Positions 50,287-59,487 of a stretch of DNA of 64,000 nt are shown here, piece by piece. How positions within the stretch are numbered: position 1 is the stretch's first letter; every line of letters starts with the position of its first letter. Under the pieces are notes generated by a model, which saw only the letters and a list, made by a program, of their open reading frames with translations, was not told the origin of the DNA and ran no database searches. Both the position numbers and the translations under genes were made by a program. Source of the DNA: Alphaproteobacteria bacterium (GTDB lineage Bacteria > Pseudomonadota > Alphaproteobacteria > DSM-16000 > Inquilinaceae); the NCBI GenBank assembly GCA_028284045.1, contig JANQSN010000028.1:62001-126000 (forward strand), given 5' to 3'.

Positions 50287-52395
50287 ATGTCCTTGACCGG
50301 TGCCCTCAACAGCGCAATCAGCGGGCTGACCGCCGCCCAGATCGGCATCGAATGGGCGTCGCAGAACGTCAGCAACGCCAACACGCCGGGCTATGGACGC
50401 AAGGTCGTCCAGCAAGAGTCCAACAGCATCGGCGGCGTGCGCATCACCGGCGTCGACCGCAGCGTCAACGACACGCTGTTCCGGGAATCGCTGCAGGAGC
50501 TGGGCGACCTCGCCGCCTTCCAGGTGACCAACGACTATCTCGACCGGATCACCGCGCTCCTCGGCGATCCCACCACCGGCGGTCGACTGGGCGCCGATCT
50601 GGCCGACTTGTCCGAAGCGGTTGAGAACCTCGCGATCTCGCCCAACGGCACCAACGCCCGGGTCCTGGTGGTCGACCGCGCCGAGGGTGTCGGCAACACG
50701 CTGGAGGACCTGAGCGCCAGCGTGCAGGAGACCCGCGTCGCCATCGACGAGGAGATCGCCAACGCGATCGAGGAGATCAATGGGGCCCTGGAAGATATTG
50801 CCTACCTGAACGGTCAGATCGGCCACTACTCCAGCGTCAGCCAGCCGATCGGCGACCTGCAGGACAACCGCGATCAGGCGCTGCGGACGGTGGCGAAGCA
50901 CATGCCGATCCGCGTGGTCGACCGCGAGAACGGCGAGCTGACCGTCTATCTGCCGTCCGGCATGACCCTGGTCGACGGCGCGGCGCGGCCCTTCGACAGC
51001 TACGGCAACCTGATGACCATCGGCGCGGAGACCGAGTATCCGTCGTCGTTCGACACGATCAGCTTCGCCGCCTCGCCCGGCAGCGATGCCACGCCGTTCA
51101 TTCAAGGGGGCCGGCTGGGCGAGCTGATCAAGCTGCGCGACGAGACGCTGCCGCAGGTTCAGATGCAGCTCGACAACCTGGCGGTCGGGATGCGCGACGA
51201 GATCAATCTCGTCCACAACCGCGGCACCGCGCTGCCGCCACCGCAGACCCTGACCGCGACCAACGCCTTCGACGATGCCAATCTGCGCCTCAGCTACAAG
51301 ACGGGTCACGACACGCAGATCGTCGTCTTGGATGCCAACGGCGACCAGGTCGCCACCGCCGCGCTGAGCGCCTTCGTCACCGCCGGCGGTGCGGCGATGA
51401 ACAACTTCACGCTGGCCGACGTGCACAATCAGACCGTCAACGGCATCACCTTGACGGTGACCAACGACGTCCTGTCGATCAGCTTCAACAGCGCCACCCA
51501 CCCGACCGGCGTCGGCATCGGCGTGCTGGACACCGGCCTCGGCACCGGCGAGTTGGACGCCGCCATCACCGTTTCCGACAACGGCGGCGTCGGTCCCAGC
51601 TACGCCGCCAGCGGCTTCTCCAACCTCTTTGGGTTCAACGATCTGCTGACGACCGACGGCGGCGGGCCGACCATGATGTCGAACGCCTACCAACTGACCG
51701 ACGCGATCTCGACCTCCGCCGTCACCGTCAACGTGCTGACCACCAGCGACAACTACCAGGTGGTCATGCCCGCCAATTCGACGCTGGAGGACACGCGCGC
51801 CGCCCTCGTCACGGCCGGCGTGAACGCCCGGCTGGTGCGCAGCGGCGACGGCTATGCGCTGCGCATCGGCCCCCCCGACCCGCTGGCCGTCGACGTCTCC
51901 TCCGCCGGAACGGTCAACTTGGCCTTCCACAGCAGCGAGATCGGCGCCGGCGAGACCTTCGGCGTCGCCTCGGACATCGCCAGCGATCCGCGCGGTGTCG
52001 CCGCCGGGCGCCTGGTCTCCGACGGCGGGGCGCCGGCCAGCTACTCCATCGGCAGCAACGACGTGGCCATTGCCAACGCGCTCGCCGCCACCTTCCAAGG
52101 CACCAGCACCTTCCCGCAGTCCGCCGGCCTGCCGCAGATGACCACGACCTTCGCCGGCTACAACGCGCAGATCGTCGGCGACCTGACCTCCAAGGCGTCC
52201 AACGCCGAACGCTCGTTCGAGATACAGGAACTGTTCGTCGGCCAGCTCGAAAGCCGCCTCAGCCAGGACAGCGGCGTCAGCATCGATGGGGAGCTCTCCG
52301 AGATGATCAAGCTGCAGAACGCCTACTCCGCCGCCGCCAGGATCATCAGCACCGTCGATGAGATGTTCGACGTGCTGAACAGCATCGTGAACTGA
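50287..52395 (+). CDS. flgK: Hook-filament junction protein FlgK
   Basis: 702 residues, long for FlgK. It joins hook and filament. N-terminus MSLTGALNSAISGLTAAQIG with QNVSNANTPGYGRKVVQQES, and C-terminus GVSIDGELSEMIKLQNAYSAAARIISTVDEMFDVLNSIVN are both diagnostic. The middle holds about 300 extra residues of Thr/Ala/Gly/Asp-rich beta structure, expected to be exposed on the outside of the junction. It has its own sigma-54 promoter and is followed by flgL. Confidence 0.95.
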   Translation: MSLTGALNSAISGLTAAQIGIEWASQNVSNANTPGYGRKVVQQESNSIGGVRITGVDRSVNDTLFRESLQELGDLAAFQVTNDYLDRITALLGDPTTGGRLGADLADLSEAVENLAISPNGTNARVLVVDRAEGVGNTLEDLSASVQETRVAIDEEIANAIEEINGALEDIAYLNGQIGHYSSVSQPIGDLQDNRDQALRTVAKHMPIRVVDRENGELTVYLPSGMTLVDGAARPFDSYGNLMTIGAETEYPSSFDTISFAASPGSDATPFIQGGRLGELIKLRDETLPQVQMQLDNLAVGMRDEINLVHNRGTALPPPQTLTATNAFDDANLRLSYKTGHDTQIVVLDANGDQVATAALSAFVTAGGAAMNNFTLADVHNQTVNGITLTVTNDVLSISFNSATHPTGVGIGVLDTGLGTGELDAAITVSDNGGVGPSYAASGFSNLFGFNDLLTTDGGGPTMMSNAYQLTDAISTSAVTVNVLTTSDNYQVVMPANSTLEDTRAALVTAGVNARLVRSGDGYALRIGPPDPLAVDVSSAGTVNLAFHSSEIGAGETFGVASDIASDPRGVAAGRLVSDGGAPASYSIGSNDVAIANALAATFQGTSTFPQSAGLPQMTTTFAGYNAQIVGDLTSKASNAERSFEIQELFVGQLESRLSQDSGVSIDGELSEMIKLQNAYSAAARIISTVDEMFDVLNSIVN

Positions 52396-52444
52396 CCGGC
52401 CGCCCGCCGGATCTCGCCCCCCGTCCCCCGAAGAGGTCGTCGCC

Positions 52445-53566
52445 ATGTCTACCGTCGGCACCGCCCAGCGCATGGATACCCTGCTCAGCTACATCCAGCG
52501 CACCCAGCGCGCCGTGGAGAAGACCGAGTACCAGGTGGCGACCGGCACCAAGGGGCCGTCCTTCGCCGACTACGACAAGGCGTCGAGCGTCGTCACCATC
52601 AACGCCTCGATCTCCTATCGCGAGACGTTCATGACCAACGCCGAGAACGCCAGCTTGAAGCTGACCATGGCGAACAACGTGCTCGACGACATCGGCGACA
52701 TCGCCCAGGAGCTGACCAAGTTCACCGCCAACAACGAGTACCAGTTCGAGGAAGCGCACGACCTCGTCAACTCGGCGAAAGGCTGGATGGCGACCCTGGT
52801 CAGCAGCCTCAATCTGCAGGCCGCCGACGGCTACATGTTCGGCGGCCTGGACGGCGATGGCGCTCCGGTTGCGTTCGCCACCGACGTCGACGCGGCTTCC
52901 TGGACCACGCTGGCCGTCAGCCCCGACAATGTCGCCTTCGACCCGTCGACGGAGGGCTATTTCTGGTTCCTCAACCACGACGTGATCGGCACGGCGGCGA
53001 ATGCGCTGCCGTTTAACTACAGCGGCGCCTGGAATACGGCGCTGGCGCCGCAAACGCCTTATGAGAACCAGTACTACAAGGGCGGCCCGCTGACCGATTC
53101 CAACGGCAACATCGATCAGGGCCTGCAGACCCGCATCGACCGCGACCAGACGGTGGCGACCGGCTTCTCGGCGGCCGAAGACGGCATCGAGAAGCTGATG
53201 TATGCCCTGCACATGGTCATCCTGACCCCGATCCCCAACGAGAACCCGGCGGTGGGAGAGCCCAGCTTCGACGAACAGGCGGCCTTCTATTCCAAGTACA
53301 TCAGTGCCGCACACGATCTCGTCGTCGAGGCGACGCAGGACATAACGCGCACCCATCTGCGCGCCGCCAGCACGCAGATCACGGTCGAGCACACGCTGAC
53401 CCGCCACCGCGAAACCCTGGCGTTGGAAAAGAACACCCTGGGCAGCCTGACCAAGGTCGACCCGGCGGAAGCGATCACCACCTACCAGTTGCTGGATCAC
53501 AATCTCCAGGCGACCTACGAGGTGACGTCGCGGGTCTCGGAGATGTCGCTGGTCAACTACATCTGA
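52445..53566 (+). CDS. flgL: Hook-filament junction protein FlgL
   Basis: 373 residues. Second junction protein. N-terminus MSTVGTAQRMDTLLSYIQRTQRAVEKTEYQVATGTK, and C-terminus TKVDPAEAITTYQLLDHNLQATYEVTSRVSEMSLVNYI, typical flagellin-like coiled-coil ends. It starts 49 bases after flgK and ends the forward flgI-to-flgL run. Confidence 0.92.
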   Translation: MSTVGTAQRMDTLLSYIQRTQRAVEKTEYQVATGTKGPSFADYDKASSVVTINASISYRETFMTNAENASLKLTMANNVLDDIGDIAQELTKFTANNEYQFEEAHDLVNSAKGWMATLVSSLNLQAADGYMFGGLDGDGAPVAFATDVDAASWTTLAVSPDNVAFDPSTEGYFWFLNHDVIGTAANALPFNYSGAWNTALAPQTPYENQYYKGGPLTDSNGNIDQGLQTRIDRDQTVATGFSAAEDGIEKLMYALHMVILTPIPNENPAVGEPSFDEQAAFYSKYISAAHDLVVEATQDITRTHLRAASTQITVEHTLTRHRETLALEKNTLGSLTKVDPAEAITTYQLLDHNLQATYEVTSRVSEMSLVNYI

Positions 53567-53663
53567 TCCGGGTTCGCCCCCGGGGCGGCGTGGGCGCTCG
53601 CCGATTGCGGTCCGCGCCCCGCCCCCGCATAAACGCGCTTTCGGCCCGGCAACGGCGAAGGCG

Positions 53664-54455
53664 ATGCAGGCGTACTGGAACCGACTGGGTTGGCGCGGCC
53701 GGGCGACGTGGCTGGCGCATCTCTACAAGGCCTGCGCCCAGCAGCACCATCGCGAGATGATCCCGCTGTTCGCGGCCCTGCTGCCGCGCCACGGCGTCGC
53801 CGTGGATGCCGGTGCCCATGCCGGCCAGTTCGCCAAGCTGCTGGCCCGCCTGACCCCCGAGGGCCGGGTGCACGCCTTCGAGCCGAGCGGCTATGCCCGC
53901 TCCATCCTGCGGCCGGCGCTTCGCCTCAACGGCCTGTCCCGGGTGCACATCCATGCCCACGGCCTGTCGGACACCGAGGCCGACCTGGTGCTGCGGACAC
54001 CGATCAAGCGCTCCGGCAGTGCCGGGTTCGGCATCGCCAATCTGGGGCACGCGGACGGTGCTGAGCGCACGATCGAAGAGCGCGTGCATCTGCGCCCGCT
54101 CGACGCCGTATGGCCGGGCCTCGGCGCCGACCGGCTGGACCTCCTGAAGGCCGATATCGAAGGCTGGGAGCTACGCTTGCTGACCGGCGCCCGCGACTGC
54201 CTGGCGCGCTTCCGGCCGGCGCTGCTGGTCGAGCTGTCGCCGGCGGCGCTTGCCCGGGCCGGCGACGACGTGGCGGGCGTCGACGCCCTTCTGGAACCGC
54301 TCGGCTACCGGTCCTTTCTGAAGCACCCCTCGGCGGAAACCTGGCATCCCGGCAGGCCCGAGGGGCCGGCGGATGTGCTGTGGCTCACCGAGCGGCACGC
54401 CGGTTGTCTGGACGCCGACGGGGTGCCGCGAGGCGGCCCGGCGGCGGATCGTTGA
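53664..54455 (+). CDS. FkbM-family methyltransferase
   Basis: 263 residues. SAM-dependent methyltransferase: the SAM-binding loop VAVDAGAHAGQFAKLLARLTP (about 50-70), VHAFEPSGYARSILRPAL, and the family segment LDLLKADIEGWELRLLTGA with LLVELSP. FkbM enzymes usually O-methylate sugars or small molecules. Its place after flgL, in a locus with an OGT-type glycosyltransferase, suggests modification of a flagellar glycan; that is inference. It is convergent with sciP. Confidence 0.8.
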   Translation: MQAYWNRLGWRGRATWLAHLYKACAQQHHREMIPLFAALLPRHGVAVDAGAHAGQFAKLLARLTPEGRVHAFEPSGYARSILRPALRLNGLSRVHIHAHGLSDTEADLVLRTPIKRSGSAGFGIANLGHADGAERTIEERVHLRPLDAVWPGLGADRLDLLKADIEGWELRLLTGARDCLARFRPALLVELSPAALARAGDDVAGVDALLEPLGYRSFLKHPSAETWHPGRPEGPADVLWLTERHAGCLDADGVPRGGPAADR

Positions 54456-54476
54456 GGGTGGGTGCGGGCAGGGTTC

Positions 54477-54504
54477 AGCCGCGCTAGCCGATCAAGGCGC
54501 GGCT
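54477..54504. terminator. Hairpin between convergent FkbM and sciP
   Basis: AGCCGCGC and GCGCGGCT form an 8-bp stem with a 12-base loop at the junction of two converging genes. No T run follows, so this is only a weak candidate for a bidirectional terminator. Confidence 0.3.
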
Positions 54505-54788
54505 CAGCCGCGCGAGGCGGCGGCGACGCTGCGATAGACCTGCAGGCGGGTGGAGCGCAGGCCCGGCGTGCCGTGCGCATCGATCAGCCGCTGCCAGGAC
54601 AGGAATTCCTCGATGCTGAGATCGTAGCGCTGGCAGACCTCGGCCAGGCTGACCTGCCCGGTGCGGACGGCCTCCACCACCTTCGCCTTGCGGGAGGACA
54701 CCCAGCGCCTTGTATCGGGAGGGGGCAGGTCTTCCAGCGCTGTCGTGCTCGATGCATGCCTGCCATTGCCACCCGATCGCTCGGACAT
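54504..54788 (-). CDS. sciP: CtrA inhibitor protein SciP (DUF1153)
   Basis: 94 residues. SciP binds CtrA and blocks it from recruiting RNA polymerase at class II promoters. The hallmark is a helix-turn-helix-like region: DLPPPDTRRWVSSRKAKVVEAVRTG, VSLAEVCQRYDLSIEEFLSW and HGTPGLRSTRLQVYR, which is the DUF1153/SciP signature. Having ctrA, sciP and many CtrA-box genes in one locus gives a complete CtrA control module. A near-consensus CtrA box (54845-54859) lies 57-71 bases upstream. It is divergent from the FlaF-like gene. Confidence 0.9.
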   Translation of the reverse strand: MSERSGGNGRHASSTTALEDLPPPDTRRWVSSRKAKVVEAVRTGQVSLAEVCQRYDLSIEEFLSWQRLIDAHGTPGLRSTRLQVYRSVAAASRG

Positions 54789-54844
54789 CTCTCTGGCGCC
54801 TCGCTTGCGTGCTGCCGATTTCCTCTTGAATACGCCCGGGTTGC

Positions 54845-54859
54845 TTAAGAAATGCCTAA
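54845..54859. promoter_or_regulatory. Near-consensus CtrA box upstream of sciP
   Basis: TTAA-GAAATGC-CTAA matches seven of eight conserved bases with the right spacer, 57-71 bases before sciP. Confidence 0.5.
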
Positions 54860-54910
54860 ACGTGCCGCGGTGTCGGCCAGCCCTGCCGCCGCCCTTAAGT
54901 AGCGACGTTG

Positions 54911-54926
54911 TTAACCTATGTTTAAC
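54911..54926. promoter_or_regulatory. CtrA box upstream of the FlaF-like gene
   Basis: TTAA-CCTATGT-TTAAC is a full match to the CtrA consensus, about 122-137 bases before the FlaF-like start and 123-138 bases before sciP. Confidence 0.75.
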
Positions 54927-55047
54927 ATTAAGCTGTTAGCTGATAACTAACCGGCCGTGAGGACCGGGCGGCAAATGAACGAACAGGAGCCACCTGGCAA
55001 CCTGTCTCATCCGCGCTTTATTGAGAGATGGCACAGGAGATCCGCCG

Positions 55048-55419
55048 ATGAGTATGATTCAGACCTCGCCGCAGCTTACGCTGAGCGAAGAACTCGCCTT
55101 CCCCTTCCTCCAGACCGCCCTGGAGATCGACAAGGCCGGCGAGAATCCGGACGATCGCCATGGGCTGATCGCCGTGATGGCCAACAACGCGATGCTGTGG
55201 ACGCATTTGAAGACCCAGTTCTCGCGCAGTTCCGAAGGTATCAGCGGCGACTACATCAAGTATCTGGCCGAGATGAGCCAGTTCATGATCAAGTCGACCT
55301 TCGTCGCGGCGCGCGAAGCCGATCGCACGTTCCTGGACAAGGTGATTCAGATCAACCTGAACATGTGCGAGCAGCTGCTCACCCTCTCGGCCGACAGCGA
55401 GACCGCCGGCACCGCCTAA
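55048..55419 (+). CDS. FlaF-like flagellin chaperone/regulator (stand-alone)
   Basis: 123 residues from the ATG at 55048, with AGGAG at about 55033; the TTG at 55021 is less likely. FlaF works with FlbT to couple flagellin synthesis to hook completion and to help flagellin export. It aligns by eye with the FlaF half of the fusion at 60197: NNAMLWTHLKTQFS against KNQMLWTIFQSAVS, a TF pair further on, and QINLNMCEQLL against GINRNVAMGLL. It lies across a CtrA-box-bearing promoter region from sciP and ends with a clear terminator. Confidence 0.65.
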   Translation: MSMIQTSPQLTLSEELAFPFLQTALEIDKAGENPDDRHGLIAVMANNAMLWTHLKTQFSRSSEGISGDYIKYLAEMSQFMIKSTFVAAREADRTFLDKVIQINLNMCEQLLTLSADSETAGTA

Positions 55420-55458
55420 GGGCGCTGTCCGACACCATCTCCGCTGGGTCTACTGGGA

Positions 55459-55496
55459 AACGGCCGGGGCACTACCGCCCCGGCCGTTTTCATTTT
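55459..55496 (+). terminator. Intrinsic terminator after the FlaF-like gene
   Basis: AACGGCCGGGGC-ACTACC-GCCCCGGCCGTT is a perfect 12-bp stem with a 6-base loop, followed by a T-rich tail (TTCATTTTC). It is the clearest intrinsic terminator in the window. Confidence 0.85.
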
Positions 55497-55580
55497 CTGG
55501 TGATGGGCTTGGGCTTGAGGGGCTTGGGGCGCCGAGCCGACGGGCAACCCCGTCTCGACGCCCTGGCCCGGTTCCGCCGG

Positions 55581-56558
55581 TCAGACGACCCCCTCAAGCC
55601 AGCTTCCCGGTCGCGAGAAGCCGGCCGGCTCCGGCAGCGCAACGGCCGCCGCCTTGCGGCTGGCCACCGAGAGCCGGCTGACCGTCCGATTGATCGGCCG
55701 CACATAGATGCGCGTGTCCGCCGCGGGGAACCCGACATCGACCATCCACCGGCCGAGCGCTTCGCGTGACGGCGAGATCCAATTCCATCCCTTCTCCAGC
55801 GTACCGGAATAGAGGCACCACGACTCGTCCCCCTTCATCCCCGGCACATTCCGGCCCATCTTCGTCTCGATGAACAACGTGCCACCGGGCTTCAGATAGG
55901 CAAACAAGATCCGCAAAAGAAGAAGCGGGTCCGTGACATGATAGATCACACCCGAACAATAGATATAGTCGAACTTCTGCTTCCAATCAGGATTGTCTTT
56001 AAAGCAACTTTGATTGATGACCTCAGCCGGACAGGCGATGGTCTGACACAAGCGCGCCGCCGCCGCCGCGGCCACGGGGTGTTCTTCGAGCGCCGTGACC
56101 TGTGCCCCAAGGCCGGCGAGCGCCAGCAAGTCCCCGCCGCTCCAGCACCCGACATCCAGCACGGACTTGCCGTCCAGCGTCTCCGGCATCATGCCGAGGG
56201 CGATCGCCTCGCTCATGATCTCGATATGGCGCGTCCCCATCGCGCCGGAGCGGCGCTCCCCGAACCCGAAATCATGGTCATGGCCCCAAACGAAGAACTG
56301 CTTCCACGCATGCGAGGACGCCTCATGCCAATAGCCTTCCGGCGTGACCTGATCCGGGAACGCGGCCAGCAGCGTCTCGTTCCAGGCGACGGCCTGCTCG
56401 GCCGTCCCTGCCGACCAGCGGGCGAGGCTCCGCTCGACGATCCGTTGCGCGTCTTCCAGCGGCATGACGAGCGCCGGTGAGGCGAACCGGGAATTGGGGC
56501 CCACCGACTGCGTCAGCGGGGCCAGAGTCATATGGTTGAAGTCCAGTTCTACGCTCAT
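55581..56558 (-). CDS. SAM-dependent methyltransferase (class I)
   Basis: 325 residues from the ATG at 56558, preceded by AGAAGG. The SAM-binding motif I is LDGKSVLDVGCWSGGDLLALAGLG, followed by the acidic ALEEHP, and motif IV-like FDYIYCSGVIYHVTDP with LLLRILFAYLKPGG. The methyl acceptor is unknown. It is the last gene of the reverse flagellin cluster, after an OGT-type glycosyltransferase, so methylation of a flagellin sugar is a reasonable guess. Confidence 0.75.
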   Translation of the reverse strand: MSVELDFNHMTLAPLTQSVGPNSRFASPALVMPLEDAQRIVERSLARWSAGTAEQAVAWNETLLAAFPDQVTPEGYWHEASSHAWKQFFVWGHDHDFGFGERRSGAMGTRHIEIMSEAIALGMMPETLDGKSVLDVGCWSGGDLLALAGLGAQVTALEEHPVAAAAAARLCQTIACPAEVINQSCFKDNPDWKQKFDYIYCSGVIYHVTDPLLLLRILFAYLKPGGTLFIETKMGRNVPGMKGDESWCLYSGTLEKGWNWISPSREALGRWMVDVGFPAADTRIYVRPINRTVSRLSVASRKAAAVALPEPAGFSRPGSWLEGVV

Positions 56559-56695
56559 CTGCAATGCTACCTTCTTGTCGAGATGGGTCTCGTGCGGTGT
56601 CCGCAGGCCCTGCCGTCTTGGCGTTGAGAATCCGTCGCTCCCTCAAACCGCCGAGCCGATGAGCCGCCCCATCGCCCCGGCTCGTCGCACGCCGC

Positions 56696-58828
56696 TCAAC
56701 CAGCGGCGCGCGCCGCCACCATCCCGCGGAACGCCGCTTCCAGCGCCCGCGCCATGTCCGCGGTGTCGCAAAGTTTGCTGTCGACCATCTCCCGGCGCAG
56801 GCTGGCGCGCAGCGCGCGCCGGCCCTCGACGTCGCGGGCCAGGTCGACGGCGATCTCGACGAAGCCATCCTCGTCGGACGCCAGCCATTCGGTCCGGCCG
56901 AGACCGTTCAGGATCGTCGCGGTGATCCGTCCGCCCAGATACCGGCCGGGCATGGCGACGATCGGCACGCCCATCCACAGCGTGTCGAAGGCGGTCGTGC
57001 CGCTGGTCAGCGGCATCGTGTCCAGCGCCACGTCCATCAGGTCGTACTGCGCCATGTGGTCGACCCAGGCCTTGGTTCCTTGCAGCAGCCGGATCCGCTC
57101 GCGCTCGATCCCTTCGCGGACCAGCCACGCAACCGCGGCGTCCAAGTGATCGCCGAAGATGTTGCGTTGGTCCTTGACCAGCAGCTCCGACCCCGGGACC
57201 GCGTGCAACACCCGGGCCCACAGCGTCAGCGTGTCGGGCGTCAACTTCATCGCATTGTTGAAGGAGCCGAAGACGACCGGCCGGTCTGCGTCGATCTCGC
57301 TGCGCGGCGTCGGCGCTTCCTTCAGCGGGCGATAACTGATCCAGGGCCGCGGCAGGCGCCACACCTGCTCCACGAAGCAGGCATCCAGCGCCGGCGGCAC
57401 CAGGACCTCGTCCGCGATCAGATAGTCGACGGTCGTAAGGCCCGTGGTTCCCCAATAGCCGAGATAGTGGCATTGGATCGGTGCCGGTCTCTTGGCAAAG
57501 ATGCCGAGCCGGTCGTCGCCGGTATGGCCGCTAGTGTCGATCAGGATGTCGACGCCGTCGTCGGCGATCACCCGGGCCGCCGCCGCATCGTCGAGATCGG
57601 CGATGTCGCGGAAGGCGTGCCCCGTCTCCTGAATGGCCAGTGCCTGATCGTCGTTGCGCCGCTTGGTCGAGTAGAGAGTAAGCTCGAACGACTGGCGATC
57701 CAGTTGGCGCAGCAGCGGGTCCAGGAAGTACGCGACCGCGTGGTAGCCGAATTCCGACGACATCAGGCCGAGCTTGATCCGGCCGTCCGGTCGCGTCGCG
57801 GCCTGCGGTTCGAGGCGGCCCGGCGACCGATCGGGCGCCCATGACCGGTCAACCAGCGTCTCGGCCAGTTGGCGCCGCGCGAGCGGCGTGGCGAAGTCGC
57901 ACCATTCGTTGAGAAAGAGGATGTTCGTCAGGGACCGGACGAACCCCGGATCGCGATCCAACGCCCTCGCGTAGTAGAGTTCCGCGATCAGCAGGTTTCC
58001 GTGCCGGCGCCGTTCCTCCGGATCGAACCGGTCGTCCGGCAGCGCCTCGCCGTCCGGCATCAGCGCCCCGGCAAGCGACGCGTCGAAGGGATGCAACGGC
58101 CCCAGCCGGTGCAGGGCCTCGCCGATATTGTTGTAGGTGGCCGCCGATCGTAGTCCCAACGCCAGCGCCCGGAAGCTCGCCGTCAGCGAATCGTGGTACC
58201 GCGCATCCGACAGCAGGCACCATCCCAGCTCGTGGTGGAAATCGGCGTTGTTCGGCTGCAAGGCGATCGCCTGCGTGTAGGCGTCGACCGCCGCGGCGAA
58301 TTCCTCGGTCTCCATCAGCACCCGGGCCTTGATCGCCAACGCCAGCAGATGCGACGGGTCGAGCGTCAAGGCGGCATCGCAGCACTTCAGCGCCTCGCTG
58401 CGCCGATCGAGAAGCCTGAGGGCCTGCGCCATGGTCGCATAGGCCGGCGCGTGATCCGGCTTCAGGGCGAGCGTGTGGCGAACCACGGCCACGGCATCCA
58501 TCGGCCGCGCCGCCTCGCACAGGAAGGTGGCCAGGAAGCCGAGCGCGCCCAGATGCTTCGGGTTGACCCGGACCAGCTCCTCCAGAACCGCAATGGCCCG
58601 CGCGAGCTCGCCGCACCGCGCTTCCGCCATCGCCAGCGTCAGCAAGACCCCTTCGTCCCCCGGCCGCCGTTCCAACAGCGCCAAGCAGATGCGACGCGCC
58701 CCGGCTGCGTCGCCCGCGTTGAACAGGTTGGCGGCGCTGACGAGATCGACGCCGACGCGACCCGCGCCCTCATCGGGCAGATCGGCCGTCTCTGTCGCTT
58801 GCCGCTGGCTCTTCGTCATTGCGCGCAT
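56696..58828 (-). CDS. TPR/OGT-type glycosyltransferase (GT41), likely flagellin glycosyltransferase
   Basis: 710 residues; AGGGA precedes the ATG at 58828. The N-terminal half (about 30-260) is made of TPR repeats (AGARRICLALLERRPGDEGV, ALALKPDHAPAYATMAQALR). The C-terminal half is the O-GlcNAc transferase catalytic domain: LGLMSSEFGYHAVAYFLDPL, DILIDTSGHTGDDRLGIFAKRPAP, YLGYWGTTGLTTVDYLIAD, FGSFNNAMKLTPDTLTLWARVL and LDTMPLTSGTTAFDTLWMGVP. Enzymes of this kind add sugars to Ser/Thr; a position four genes downstream of flagellin points to flagellin O-glycosylation. Confidence 0.88.
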   Translation of the reverse strand: MRAMTKSQRQATETADLPDEGAGRVGVDLVSAANLFNAGDAAGARRICLALLERRPGDEGVLLTLAMAEARCGELARAIAVLEELVRVNPKHLGALGFLATFLCEAARPMDAVAVVRHTLALKPDHAPAYATMAQALRLLDRRSEALKCCDAALTLDPSHLLALAIKARVLMETEEFAAAVDAYTQAIALQPNNADFHHELGWCLLSDARYHDSLTASFRALALGLRSAATYNNIGEALHRLGPLHPFDASLAGALMPDGEALPDDRFDPEERRRHGNLLIAELYYARALDRDPGFVRSLTNILFLNEWCDFATPLARRQLAETLVDRSWAPDRSPGRLEPQAATRPDGRIKLGLMSSEFGYHAVAYFLDPLLRQLDRQSFELTLYSTKRRNDDQALAIQETGHAFRDIADLDDAAAARVIADDGVDILIDTSGHTGDDRLGIFAKRPAPIQCHYLGYWGTTGLTTVDYLIADEVLVPPALDACFVEQVWRLPRPWISYRPLKEAPTPRSEIDADRPVVFGSFNNAMKLTPDTLTLWARVLHAVPGSELLVKDQRNIFGDHLDAAVAWLVREGIERERIRLLQGTKAWVDHMAQYDLMDVALDTMPLTSGTTAFDTLWMGVPIVAMPGRYLGGRITATILNGLGRTEWLASDEDGFVEIAVDLARDVEGRRALRASLRREMVDSKLCDTADMARALEAAFRGMVAARAAG

Positions 58829-59055
58829 GCCATCCCTGCAAACGGTCGATCGGGGGGCGCGGACGCGCCGACAGCTTGGGGCGCCCCAGCTACCGGCTTA
58901 CGACGTAAAGGTTAGGAAAGTGTTTACCTTGGCGATGTGGGACAGAAGGATCGCCAGGGGGCGGTCTCGACGAACGCGCGAACCGCTCCGTCGAGACCGG
59001 TTATCGACTTGGCTCGAAAATCCGAGAGCACCTGAATATGGCGGTGTCTCGTCGG

Positions 59056-59457
59056 TCAGTCCGTGGATGGGCCGGCGCCCTGGGGTGTCTGGACCGGCGT
59101 CGGCGCGGGTCCGGCGTCGCTGCCATCTGTTGCCGGCGCGGCGACCGGCGCCGCTGGGACCGGCGCCGCGGCCGTCGATGACGCGGAAGCGTCGGCCGCC
59201 CGGCGATAGTCCTGTGCGCCCTTCTCCTTCGGGTATTGCTGGATGACCTCGCCGGACTCCGAGTCCCGAACCTGCAGGACGTAGAGACCGCTGCTCGGAT
59301 CGATCCGGCCCTTCGGCGAGTAGTAGACCTCCGCCGCCTCGACCTTGGCATTCTCCGCCCCGGTCGACGTCGATTGCTTCGCCGCAGGGGGACGCACATC
59401 GGCGTGGTTCGGCTGAAGCGAGACCGCACCCGCCAGGCTCATGGTCATCTCGTCCAT
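59056..59457 (-). CDS. Small FlaG-like protein of the flagellin operon
   Basis: 133 residues, with AGGAG before the ATG at 59457. A central block (YVLQVRDSESGEVIQQYPKEKG, then AQDYRRA) resembles the FlaG motif in which an acidic residue, TGEVI and Ile/Pro are conserved. The tail of about 45 residues is Ala/Pro/Thr-rich. No signal peptide is seen. FlaG proteins affect filament length in other bacteria; here the match is partial and the function is not established. Confidence 0.5.
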   Translation of the reverse strand: MDEMTMSLAGAVSLQPNHADVRPPAAKQSTSTGAENAKVEAAEVYYSPKGRIDPSSGLYVLQVRDSESGEVIQQYPKEKGAQDYRRAADASASSTAAAPVPAAPVAAPATDGSDAGPAPTPVQTPQGAGPSTD

Positions 59458-59487
59458 CGTGTCATCTCCTGAATGGGCGTTCTCGCC

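Larger units (their letters stand above)
54789..55047. promoter_or_regulatory. Divergent sciP / FlaF-like control region
   Basis: This AT-rich 259-base gap holds one perfect and one near-consensus CtrA box, listed separately, plus an isolated TTAA at 54895. Confidence 0.65.

Noticed and set aside
50191-52473. Open frame of 760 codons antisense to flgK
   Set aside because: Shadow of flgK with no domain; composition typical of antisense GC-rich frames.
54957-55769. Open frame of 270 codons on the plus strand over the FlaF-like gene
   Set aside because: Reads through a perfect intrinsic terminator, has Arg/Gly-biased composition and conflicts with a well-supported gene in another frame.
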